Origin: Micrasema longulum
Lineage: Eukaryota; Arthropoda; Insecta; Trichoptera; Brachycentridae
Reading direction: 5' to 3'
Assembly (NCBI GenBank): GCA_022494885.1
Contig: JAGVSM010003684.1
Span: 1 to 64,000, forward strand
DNA length: 64,000 nt
Shown: piece by piece, positions 45,646-54,610 of the stretch
Position numbering within the stretch: the first letter of the stretch is position 1
Layout of the letters: every line of letters begins with the position of its first letter
Notes under the pieces: generated by a model
Database searches by the model: none
The model's input: the letters and a program-made list of their open reading frames with translations, nothing else
What the model was told of the DNA's origin: nothing
Translations under genes and position numbers: made by a program

Positions 45646-46296
45646 ACCATATATTATGCTGAAGATTCTGATGATAATTGATACTTGTTTACTAAGAAAT
45701 AATAAAGATTGAGGATTAATAAACTTTTCGTATTTTTTTTCAAGTACAAAAGAGGGATTTACAGATTTTTTTGCAACGATCGAAATATTAATTATAGGTT
45801 GAAAAAACAATACGACATATTTATGTTTCGATAACGGGATTATTGTTAAAATTTTGACAGCGAGAAAGACGTTTTTAAGCGACTCTCAAATTTTATTGTT
45901 TCCAATTGAATATTTAGTTATTACTATTCCTAGAAGCCATCGTTTTGTTATTTTCTTTTCATGTTTTAATGGGAACTGTGTTATTTTTCTATTTCAGAGA
46001 ACCGAACTCATTAAAATATTTATTTGTCAATACCTTTTCGTGTAAAATATTACCATTATGATCATTAAGTAGGTGATAAAATATAATTTTGGTTTGTGAA
46101 ACACGAAACCATTATGCAGATATTGATCACACATATAAAAACAGTTTGGTCGCTGTTATTGAAAGCCAATTCTATCAAATTATTCGTTGTCAATGTATCA
46201 AATATGTGATTACTATTATAATCAGGGTTTTATATAAGAATTTGGTAATAATTGACCAAAAAAACAATGTTTAGCATATTTTTGAATCTCTGTGTT

Positions 46297-46728
46297 ACAT
46301 AAATAGGAGTTTTGACTCCCCCTAAATCATATCATGCGGGTGAGATTTATCCGGCTGAACCAATTCACCTACTAGGCAACGCCTGAAAACAATTTTCCAC
46401 TTTTGTATACTTCTTCTTTTACCAGGTAGTTAATTCAACAATGTTTTGAGTATGTCCAAACGCTTGCAGACTGGCTGGATTTTCTCCCTAGGGAGTTGTT
46501 CATGATAAAGGTTTCAGCTCTTTTACTTCACAAAAGTCAACAGATGGAAGAGTTGAGGAAATGTGGATGTTCAAACATAGGCAGGATGGTAAATGTTACA
46601 CAGTGTGTAAAGTGGACCCTTAAACCAGCCAATGACAGGTCATAAGCCCTTTAAATGTCTAGACTCCCATATTTTCTTCTTAAAAATGTATTCCCTCTCT
46701 GTTGCAACAAATTTAAATCATGTTAATG
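46297..46728. repeat. Shuffled repeat family: gamma-, alpha+, beta+
   Basis: Gamma reversed (46335-46500: ATGCGGGTGAGATTTATCC, ACTAGGCAACGCCTGAAAAC, TACCAGGTAGTTAATTCAAC, TTCTCCCTAGGGAGTTGTTC) joins directly to alpha forward (CATGATAAAGGTTTCAGCTC through GGTCATAAGCCC), then beta. The reversed gamma is bracketed by ATCATG and CATGAT. In the copy at 54013 gamma is forward at the same alpha junction. Confidence 0.85.
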
Positions 46729-46795
46729 TTTCTTTTCGAGTTCTTTGAACCCTTAAGGGTTCTTCTCTCGGTTCACCCAATGTGTCGAATCGCAC

Positions 46796-47036
46796 CCCTT
46801 CGATGACGTCGATAACAATTGGCCGCCGAACTGCAACAGTCCTGTGGAGCTGGTACTATTAGTGGCGGAGATGGTAATGCAATGGCGCAACAAGTGGGTC
46901 CTACACCTGTCCCGTTAGAGTTGGTTGCTCTTGCGGTAAGGACCGACATACGGGCAGCAACGGATCTAACGATCGCCAACGGAAGAAATAACCCGGGGAA
47001 CTATCGCCGTAACTACGGCACTTCTTTTTAATTGAT
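46796..47036 (+). other. GC-rich segment with a 70-codon open frame
   Basis: 240 bp much richer in GC than its flanks. The plus frame 46819-47031 reads MAAELQQSCGAGTISGGDGN and ends GNYRRNYGTSF-stop, low in complexity and without a domain that I recognise. It could be a captured exon, a transposon scrap or a small gene. It is sandwiched between a shuffled-repeat copy and a LINE tail. Confidence 0.2.
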
Positions 47037-47138
47037 ACGAGTGAGGTGTAACATAATGCACATCCGTATTTTTGTCAAAGTACATAACTTCTTTTAGCAA
47101 AAATGGCAGGTTCTCAGTCTTCGCACGGACAGACGTAA

Positions 47139-47944
47139 TTTTTTTTTTCAATAAAAACCTTTATTAGCATAAAAAAACAAAACATACAGTAAAAAAATGG
47201 AACACTTAAGGTTGAACTTGCCAAAAAAAAGTCTGGCTCTTGTGTTTGGCAAGTTTACAAAATATTATTTTAAAAAAAACAAAAAATGCAAAACTAAATA
47301 ATACAATAAATAAAATATTAAACAATTGTAAAAATTGAGAAAATTTAATACTTATAACAAATAATAAAACAAAATAAAAACACTAAATTTATAAATTGAT
47401 ATACACAGGCACATATTTTTTTATTTTATAAAAGGTACATGTTTTTTTTAATTCTATACATATCTTATTTTACACATCTAGTAAATTTTATCTCTGTAAC
47501 TCTCCAAAAAAAGAAACTAACTCTTATACTTGGAGAGTGACTTACACTGTTGTAGTTGTTTATTTATAAGAGTTTATGTAATTTCAAATACGAGTACATA
47601 AGTAAAAAAAAAACAGGATATTAAAGAAAAAACATAATACATTCATACTAATTAAAACTTAATGTAGTTTTTACACGCGTTCAAAAAATTTCTTCAGATT
47701 TACTTTAAATTTATTTATTGATTTATTATTTTTAATAGTTTTTAGTTCATTGGGAAGATTATTATAATTTTTTACACCTTTGGAGACAAAACTATTTTGA
47801 CCATGACTTAAGGAATAACCCGCTAAGCCTCTATATTGAGGCTTGACAGCAGGTGGGACAGAGGGGATATGGAAGGAGGTAACGATAAATACACTACAAC
47901 ACCCAGACCAATTGAGAAAAACATATTTTTCTTGGATTTTTTTC
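47139..47944 (-). pseudogene. LINE C-terminus with twin-hairpin 3' UTR
   Basis: The minus frame ends SVPPAVKPQYRGLAGYSLSH, GQNSFVSKGVKNYNNLPNEL, KTIKNNKSINKFKVNLKKFF ERV-stop at 47671; VKNYNNLP-ELK---S---FK--LK is a LINE C-terminal signature. The 530-nt 3' UTR has two hairpins of the same shape: CTTGCCAA/TTGGCAAG (47217-47253) and CTCTCCAA/TTGGAGAG (47500-47537), then AATAAAGGTTTTTATTG and poly(A) at 47139-47147. The start of the frame runs into a tRNA-like segment at 47945, so the 5' junction is chimeric. Confidence 0.75.
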
Positions 47945-48021
47945 TTGCAACTGGCGGGAATCAAACCCGCGACGCCAGTTCCACATTTAGCTGTCTAACC
48001 AACTGCGCCACGGCGCATGTC
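47945..48021 (-). mobile_element. tRNA-like head (SINE-E)
   Basis: The minus strand from 48021 reads GACATGCGCCGTGGCGCAGT, TGGTTAGACAGC (A box TGGCGCAGTTGG), then GTCGCGGGTTTGATTCCCGC (T-arm, B box GGTTTGATTCC). The T-arm pairs perfectly, but the acceptor ends do not, so I call a SINE head or tRNA pseudogene rather than a tRNA gene. It is fused to the upstream side of a LINE tail in the same orientation. Confidence 0.65.
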
Positions 48022-48029
48022 TTGTGTGG

Positions 48030-48905
48030 AATTTAGGAGTTTTAATATTATGTTGGTATCTGTATCATACATACATCTTTATTTTCAAAATACGGTTAGT
48101 GTTAATTATGTCAGGAAGCTCTTCTTTAATTTATCCTTAAATTTTCCGTAAATTATTTCTTGCAATAATAATAATGAAATAATATTTTATTTTCGTAATT
48201 ATTTCATATAAATATTATTTGAAACATAAAAAAAAAAATTAGCTAGCCAGTAACTACACTGGTCTATGTTACAAAAAAACTCGAGAAAACAGATAAAACA
48301 CATTTAAATTTACACATTACACTCATTTAATTTGATATTGAAACAATGAGCACCAAAAAAACAGTTTTTTTAAATAAAGAAAACTTGTTAGATAAACCAC
48401 TTTATGATCGCATAAAATAAAAAAATCATATAAATTTTGAAGTGAGACTTTTGGGAGTAATAGACTTTTCGGGTGCATAAATAACATAGTATCGTCGGGT
48501 TTCTGCCACAAGTTGGTACAAAAATGTTTGGTTGTGTATTTTTTTTATAGCTTAATTTTACTAGTTGTGAGATATAATACTCTTAAAGTTAAAAGCTCAT
48601 CCCAACTCAACAATTTAAATAAAAATGCAAGTTGAATATCATAAAATATTTTTTTTTGTATTCCGGAAATACGAAACACTTTTTTTGCTTTTTAAATAAA
48701 GATTATTTGATGCCAGTTATGAAGACATGTCATTTTTCGTAAATATGTATATACATATTATATAAAAATATGCGTACCGCTTTTGCTTGAATAAATTAAA
48801 TTTTTTGAAGTTTAATAATGTTCATAAATCGATTTCGCCAAAAACATAGATCTGTTTAGTTCCAGGCAAGTCAATTATGCCTTTATATTTACTATTATTA
48901 TATCA
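48030..48905. other. No certain gene; possible minus-strand LINE tail
   Basis: TCTTTATTTTC near 48077 on the plus strand could be a poly(A) signal read from the minus strand, and a 62-codon minus frame (48323-48511) starting WQKPDDTMLFMHPKSLLLPK looks non-random, but I cannot name a family. Confidence 0.25.
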
Positions 48906-48911
48906 TGTCTA

Positions 48912-49065
48912 CTGTGGCCTTATTCTGTACCTAATTCGTTTCGTAAATTCATTCGTATAGTGTAAGAGAGAACGAGATTGAAATACGAATTTGATTGCGT
49001 TAGAGTGAGGTGGATTAATGACAAACGAACGATAGAACTTACGAAACGAAATTGTGATTGAAAGG
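48912..49065. mobile_element. Foldback element, TTCGTTTCGTAA arms
   Basis: AATTCGTTTCGTAAATTC (about 48932) is the inverse of GAACTTACGAAACGAAATT (about 49037), and nearby ATTCGTATAG / GAACGATAGA extend the arms. The left end GTGGCCTTATTCTGTACC recalls the GGTATTCTGAAC MITEs. Confidence 0.6.
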
Positions 49066-49139
49066 TTAGAAGAAACCTGCTTCTGAATTGCATATTTATC
49101 GTTCGTCAATAGGTTCAACACACATTCAAAGTCAACATC

Positions 49140-49372
49140 ATTAATCCTATCTCTTGCGTAGTGACAATAATTTTAATTATAATAAAAGGCACCTAGAAAA
49201 GATGAGGTAGGGTGAACAGTCTTACGCTTCATAAGCTAGTCCAGAAACAATGTAATATTGCCTTTCTAACCACCTTTAACATATATAGTTCGTGACGACC
49301 GTGCTAGATTGACGACCCCGGACCTCAAGCTTGGTAGCCGAAAACGCCAACCTTTATATTGCAAGGCAGACT
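49140..49372 (-). mobile_element. SINE-A copy, degenerate head
   Basis: GGTGAACAGTCTTACGCTTC, GCTAGTCCAGAAACAATG and AATATTGCC match the body; the head is reduced to ACCCCGGACCTCAAGCTTGG and AACGCCAACC. Sequence beyond the head (TTGACTTTTTGTC, CTCTCGTCCAAGATTCTAG) has counterparts beyond the heads near 540 and 60150, hinting at a longer form of the element. Confidence 0.65.
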
Positions 49373-49508
49373 TTCTCTGTTTGCTTTCCCATTTTTGACT
49401 TTTTGTCTTAAATTAGTTACTGATTCCAATACTCTCGTCCAAGATTCTAGTTCTATATAGCACAGATAAATTTTGTTTTCTTGATTCCACTCAAACACTG
49501 AAAGTATG

Positions 49509-50485
49509 CTACTACTACTACCATCACGCCATTTCCCCCCGCAGGGGTAGGCAGAGAGAATAGACCGCCACACATGTCTATCCTGGCATATATTCCTAGC
49601 TTGGTTTATCTGATCATGTCACGTCTTCCTTGGTCGTTCTCGTCTCACGTTACCGTTTATTTTCGCCATATATACTTGTTTTACGATTCTTTCGTCGTCC
49701 ATTCGTTCTACGTGACCAAACCGTCTCAGAGATCTTTTCTTAATCTTATTAATTATACTTGACTCAGATTTACACTCTCGCCTGATTTCATCATTCGTAA
49801 CCCTGTCAAACATTGATTTCCCACAGATTCGTCTAAGAGATCGCATTTCTACCGCGTTCACTCGGCTTTCATCCTTCCTCTGCCAGTTTCATGTTTCACT
49901 TCCATGCATAAGTGTTAGGACTAAAACTCCGTTCTGCACAACCAGTTTAGCTTCGATTGACATATTTTTATTAGAAATTACTGCGCTTAGTGCTCTGTTT
50001 ATTTTGTTGCCCGCATTCACTCTCCTTTTAACATCTTTTTCTACTCTTTCATCTCTTGAAAACATGCTTACCAGATACAAAAATACTTCTACTTGTTCGA
50101 GACATTCGTTGTTTACATTTACTGTGCAGTCAGTAACCTCACTATCCCTTTCAAATACCATCACTTTTGACTTACTTTCATTCATCGCCAATTTGCTCTC
50201 CAGGCATACATCGTACATTCTAGAGACTATTTGTTGCAAATCATCCCTGCTGCTTGCTAACAGAAATGCATCATCAACATACAACAAGCAGCTTACTGAA
50301 AAATCATCCATTTTTGCTCCAATACCACTCCAATACCCATACATTCTATCTCTTTCATACAGTTGTCCATGTATATATTGGAGTAAAATTATTCTTAAGG
50401 CGGTATTTATAACACCTACCCACTGATCAGAAATTCTATTCAGTTGATCGAGATACGCTGTATTTAGAGTACAAATGCCACGCAC
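49509..50485 (-). pseudogene. RTE-like LINE, C-terminal half, two in-frame stops
   Basis: One minus-strand frame runs from 50485 to the 3' end. It reads WVGVINTALRIILLQYIHGQ, GAKMDDFSVSCLLYVDDAFL (catalytic YVDD at 50270-50281), SRMYDVCLESKLAMNESKSK, VMVFERDSEV, SALSAVISNKNMS-like thumb sequence, LMHGSET-stop, VNAVEMRSLRRICGKSMFDR, RRFGHVERMDDERIV, RPRKT-stop, DQINQARNICQDRHVWRSIL, SAYPCGGKWRDGSSSS. Both stops are TGA where related proteins have Trp (TGG). The Ser run is encoded by the (AGT)n 3' microsatellite itself, so there is almost no 3' UTR. RTE-type assignment is from this architecture and motifs. The endonuclease and N-terminal half are missing. Confidence 0.85.
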
Positions 50486-50565
50486 TATGCATCATCGGTT
50501 GCGGATTCGGGGCATGATGATGGTGTGCCACATAAAGCATTTTAATTATTGTTTTCTTGTTTTAG

Positions 50566-50741
50566 GTGACTTAAACATACGATAGACAAAACCACCCTCG
50601 CTCGAGGTCACGTGCCACTGGCACCCAGCGCCGTGAAGCGTGTCACACCCTTCCGTCAGGTGGCGGCCTAGCTCGCTGTACTCGCAAGTCACAAGTCACA
50701 AGTAACCACAAATTATCATACACACGACTTGACGTCCGCAG
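50566..50741 (+). other. Candidate exon, GC-richer, with splice-like borders
   Basis: Preceded by TTGTTTTCTTGTTTTAG (polypyrimidine plus AG, 50549-50565) and followed by CCGCAG|GTAAAAC at 50741. Between them is DNA less AT-rich than the flanks with an E-box CACGTG in GGTCACGTGCC and a CAAGTCA direct repeat. One frame is open after an early stop (codons from about 50575 on). It could equally be part of an unrecognised repeat. Evidence is positional only. Confidence 0.2.
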
Positions 50742-50929
50742 GTAAAACATTACACGGGGGGACAATACCGGACATTGGAATGTAACATATTGCCAAATAA
50801 AAATATGTTTTAGACTAATTATAGGCAAATTGATTTAATTAGATATTTTTTCTGGCACTTAATTTTTCAGTTTCAATTAGATCAAACGAATGATAAATTA
50901 TCAAATAAGGCACCTTTGGTTATTTTATT

Positions 50930-51320
50930 TTTTTATTTATTTTTTTTTGTTTTTTTACAATAAACATAATAATAAAACAGAGTATTAAAAAAATAAAGCA
51001 TAATTACATATCAATGAAATACATATTAATAGAAAAATAGTTTTAAAAAATCCCACAAAGGCATGGCCTGTTTGTGGGTATACAAGAAAATGTTAATTAA
51101 TTTTTGCTCCTATAATAAATAATGGACAGATATAATATTTTTGTAAAACATAAGAAAGAAAAAATAAAATATTCTGTAAAAGATAATATGGTATTTTATA
51201 GTATTTTTGTATATATTTACTAATATAACCGTAATAGTGACACGGGGGGGAACATGGAAGGAAATTGTAACCGAGAATAATTAAGTGTTTTTTTTTGTTA
51301 ATAAAGGTTTTCATTGCATT
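50930..51320 (-). pseudogene. Possible LINE tail with hairpin
   Basis: A perfect hairpin CCCACAAA/TTTGTGGG (51053-51079, loop GGCATGGCCTG) lies about 100 nt from a T-rich plus-strand stretch (50930-50960) that would be poly(A) on the minus strand, the same architecture as the other tails. The 73-codon minus frame upstream (51093-51314) is not recognisable. Confidence 0.4.
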
Positions 51321-51441
51321 CCTGTGTTTTATTAGCTTAAAAGCTTGCCTCTCTCAATTCGATTCTCAGTGAGATTTTTTTTCACAGAAAGTTCATGGTG
51401 CAAGTAAGTAGCTTTTACAAACATGTACTTTTATATATGAA

Positions 51442-51694
51442 GCCCTCAGTATCAAAGATGGCCAAACGTTAAAAATAGTATCAAAGCGGCCAGCTGCATA
51501 TTTAATACTTAATAAAAATAGCGTTTCTTGCTATGTTAACTTTTAGGTTAATTGTTCAAAGTGTTAATGGCACCAAATATTATCAAATAAAATAAAAAGT
51601 TGTCAATATTTAAATTTAAAAGTGGTATTACAGATTTTCAAATTTTTCTCAAAAATATTTAAGGAATAGTTTAGCCATCTTTGATAGTGAGGGC
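51442..51694. mobile_element. Foldback element with 21-bp terminal repeats
   Basis: CCCTCAGTATCAAAGATGGC at the left end is the inverse of GCCATCTTTGATAGTGAGGG at the right end, one mismatch. The 210-bp interior is AT-rich and non-coding. Terminal bases and target duplication are not resolved. Confidence 0.8.
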
Positions 51695-51957
51695 CAAACC
51701 ATTGAACTTTCTTACTGTACAATTTATTAAAAATACATTAAAATATAAAATGAAATATAATAATTAAATCCTATATTTTACCACTGAAGTTGGAGGATAT
51801 CCTGGCCAATATGCAAGAATTTTTTTTTTTTAAAACAATATTTATTCGATTAAAGAAGTTATTAATATCAAACAAAAAAAACATTTCCGTGTTCGATATA
51901 TATAACAAATATGTAGACTAGAAATTTGCATATATGTTTTATATAAACGAATTAAAT

Positions 51958-52130
51958 TTAACTAGTAACAGAATGGCGGAGGGCAGAATTCCACATATCG
52001 CACGTGCGTGAAGGGAACCCCGAAGGAAGAAGACTCCCAACAGACCTCTGATTGCTGGCAGTCGACGTCCTAAGAGGAAACAGATCCGTAGGATCTACAG
52101 AAACGATAAAGAAAAAGAAGAAAAAATAAT
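51958..52130 (+). pseudogene. Possible LINE C-terminal scrap
   Basis: The plus strand gives NRMAEGRIPHIAR, then, frameshifted, EEDSQQTSDCW, in a GC-richer island ending in GATAAAGAAAAAGAAG. This weakly recalls the basic, GRR-rich end of RTE proteins. I am not confident. Confidence 0.25.
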
Positions 52131-52479
52131 GGCTTTCAATTAACAAGAGATTGCGAATTATTTTTCTTTTAATATGAAGCAAATCAACTGAAAAGGGTAT
52201 GTACGAGTATTAAAAAAAATTATTGTGATTTTACTTATTCCTTTCATTTTACCCCTCAGTACCAGCGTCTTCAGGTACACCAAAAAAATAATCATATCTC
52301 GTTATTTTCTTAACCAGTCTGTCCCATTTTTTGCACGCATCTAGCCAAAGATATATTCTTTACAAAATAATATAATTTTTATGTTTTACGCTTGTTCTGA
52401 CGTTTTTGTTTTATAGTGATTGTTTTCTTAATTATTAATTATAGAGAAATATAGATCTTTGCGCTGTGTGTGTTCGTAG

Positions 52480-53052
52480 ATATTAAAATATTACATCGAA
52501 TATGTAAAAAATAATTTAGGAGCATAAATGCTTTATTCATCGATCTACCAGGGTTGCATTCGAGGAGAATGCTTTTGCAAAAAAATGAAAAGATGTTTTA
52601 TTGTGTATAAAAAAAGTTTGTTTTTGAATGTTTACAAATAGCATTGGTTTTTTGTGGATCTCAATCAGATTCTTTCCTTAAATTCTTTATAGTTTCTACC
52701 CATTTCTTTTATTGGATTTTCGGTAACACTAAAATAATATTAAATTTCACACATTTTTAAAAATTATATTCCTACATAAGTACACCCCTTTATTGGTGAG
52801 ACGACCGGGGTTTGACGTTTGCAAAAAGAATACCATATTTAAAAAAATAATTATTTTATGTTTTGGAATTCAACTATAAACTAGTACCTAAATACCTACT
52901 TAAATTCATTTTTTAAATATTAACAATCTTTAGCTTTGGAATTTAATCACAAACAAGTACCTAGGTACCTACTTATTAATGAAAAGTCTTTTTCCAAACT
53001 AATAGTAAGAAAGCCAACATTCGGGGACGACAACGTCTGTCGGGTCCGCTAG
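52480..53052 (+). mobile_element. Non-autonomous Helitron with 3' end
   Basis: The interior aligns with 10423-11030 (TTGCATTCGAGGAGAATGC, GTGTATAAAAAAAGTTTG, TTTGCAAAAAGAATACC, AAGTACCTAGGTACCTACTT). It ends GACGACAACGTCTGTCGGG, TCCGCTAG|T at 53052, with GACG/CGTC as the subterminal hairpin. An internal duplication of TTTGGAATT(C/T)AA.CA-AA.AAGTACCTA (52863 and 52936) is present. It encodes no protein. Confidence 0.75.
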
Positions 53053-53539
53053 TTATTTATATTTTTATGTATTTCATTGCTTCATATTTGTTTCTTTTTA
53101 TTTTATTATTTATGTTTAAGTAACATGTATTCTTGGCACATATATATACTTTGTATTTGTATAATGACGATTTTTAATTTCTTACATTTGATTAGCTAGG
53201 CATATATAATTAAGTAGTTTAAGTTTTTTTATGTTATTGTTTTATTAGTATAGGACTACTTATGCTCTAAAAGACAAAAAAATCTCCATCTTAGAACAGG
53301 CTAAGCCATGTTAGATAAAGACTATCATAAACAGAGAACACTCCGTTTTCATTTTATATTAGTTAGTTTTATGTAGATTCCCTGTTATTAAATATGTATA
53401 CTAATTTTATGCAATAAATTAATAAAACAAAAATATATATTAGGTAATCGGACCAGTTTAGTAACTCAGAATCGCAACAAAGTAACATAATATCTTCGGC
53501 CGTTATGGCAAGTGTACTGACCATTTCTAATATGAATTA

Positions 53540-53887
53540 CAAATTACCCTGTAATGCTAATAGCGCAAGGACGATTGCTCACGTCAGGTGCGGCCGTGCG
53601 GCGGACACAAGGGGAAGAGACAGCTGATTGCTGGACAACTATGAAGCATTGAGACCAGCGACCTGTGACGTCAGTAACGCTTTCTGTTGGCGGATTTCGG
53701 CGGGAAACGACTAAAACGTTCCTCAAATAACGTCAGCGTACAAAAGTCACCTAGCAACATGATTGACAACAACAAATCCCTGCAGATCTACGCATTTCCA
53801 GGGCTTTTTATTTATTATTTGCTGATTTATGTATGTTATGCCGGCCGTCACGGCTGTCGTCGAGTCGAGCGGTCGGTCGCGTCGTAA
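53540..53887 (+). promoter_or_regulatory. CpG-rich island with CRE, E2F and X-box motifs
   Basis: A 350-bp block distinctly less AT-rich than its flanks. In order on the plus strand: TGACGTCA (CRE, 53666-53673), TTTCGGCGGGAAA (E2F, 53695-53707), ACGTCA (53730), GTCACCTAGCAAC (53746-53758, fits the RFX X-box pattern RYYVYY-N-RRNRAC), then ATG at 53759 opening a 42-codon frame ending at 53887 (start MIDNNKSLQIYAFPGLF). The motif set is that of a housekeeping or cell-cycle promoter. A downstream gene is not visible in the window. Inference from motifs only. Confidence 0.35.
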
Positions 53888-54012
53888 TATGCACGGAATC
53901 ATATAAGGAATTATCATTTTTCATTTGGATACTGAAATAACACATAAATGCCAAAATTTAATCCTAAACACTTGAAAATTGATTTACATATTAAGGAACT
54001 CTTCATCTTTAA

Positions 54013-54465
54013 CTTGCCAAACGAACCAAAAATTAAATAATTTTGTTTTTTTTTTTTGCAACAGGAAAAACATTTTTGAGAAAGGAATTAAAATATGAAT
54101 AACTCCCTAGGGAGGAAGTTCACCCAGTTTACAAGCATTTAAACATACTTAAAATATTGTTGAATTAACTACCTGGTGAAAGAAGAAGCATTAAAATTGG
54201 AAAATTGTTTTCAGGCGTTGCCTAGTAAGTGAATTGGTTCAGCCAGATGAATCTCCCCCACATGATAAAGGTTTCAGCTCTTTTACTTTACAAAGTCAAC
54301 AGATGGAAGAGTTGAGGAAATGTGGATGTTTAAACATAGGCAAAGTGGTGAATGTTACACAGTGTGTAAAGTGGCCACTTAAACCCAGGGAGAAAATTCC
54401 CAGGGAGGAAATCCAGCCAGTCTGCAAGCATTTGGATATACTCAAAACATTGTTGTATAAATTTT
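54013..54465 (+). repeat. Shuffled repeat family: beta-, gamma+, alpha+, gamma+
   Basis: TGCCAAACGAAC and GCAACAGGAAAAACATTTTTG (beta reversed), gamma forward (ATGAATAACTCCCTAGGGAG to TTTCAGGCGTTGCCTAGTAAG, TGAATTGGTTCAGCCAGATG), alpha forward (CACATGATAAAGGTTTCAGC, TTACACAGTGTGTAAAGTGG, CCACTTAAACCC), then part of gamma again (AGGGAGGAAATCCAGCCAG). This is the most complete gamma in the window. It supports a gamma-alpha junction in the forward sense. Confidence 0.85.
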
Positions 54466-54529
54466 ATATTCGAAGCACTAACTTTGTGTTTATTCATTAA
54501 AATAAAATAAATAAATCAACATTGTTTTT

Positions 54530-54610
54530 AACCACTTATTTTTAATTTTTTCTACCGACCGGTTTCAGAGCTATACAAGCTTCATTATCAAGGTATACTT
54601 AACTAATCAT
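54530..54610 (+). repeat. CCGACCGGTTTCA repeat copy
   Basis: TTCTACCGACCGGTTTCAGA, GCTATACAAGCTTCATTATC and AAGGTATACTTAAC match 3335-3412 and the inverse copy at 15485-15570. Confidence 0.65.

Noticed and set aside
47945..48021. Functional tRNA gene on the minus strand
   Set aside because: The T-arm and A box are fine, but the acceptor-stem halves do not pair.
49574..49762. 62-codon plus-strand open frame
   Set aside because: Antisense shadow of the LINE C-terminus (RRFGHVERMDDERIV).
50004..50426. 140-codon plus-strand open frame
   Set aside because: It is the antisense of the RTE-like reverse transcriptase on the minus strand, which has clear motifs.
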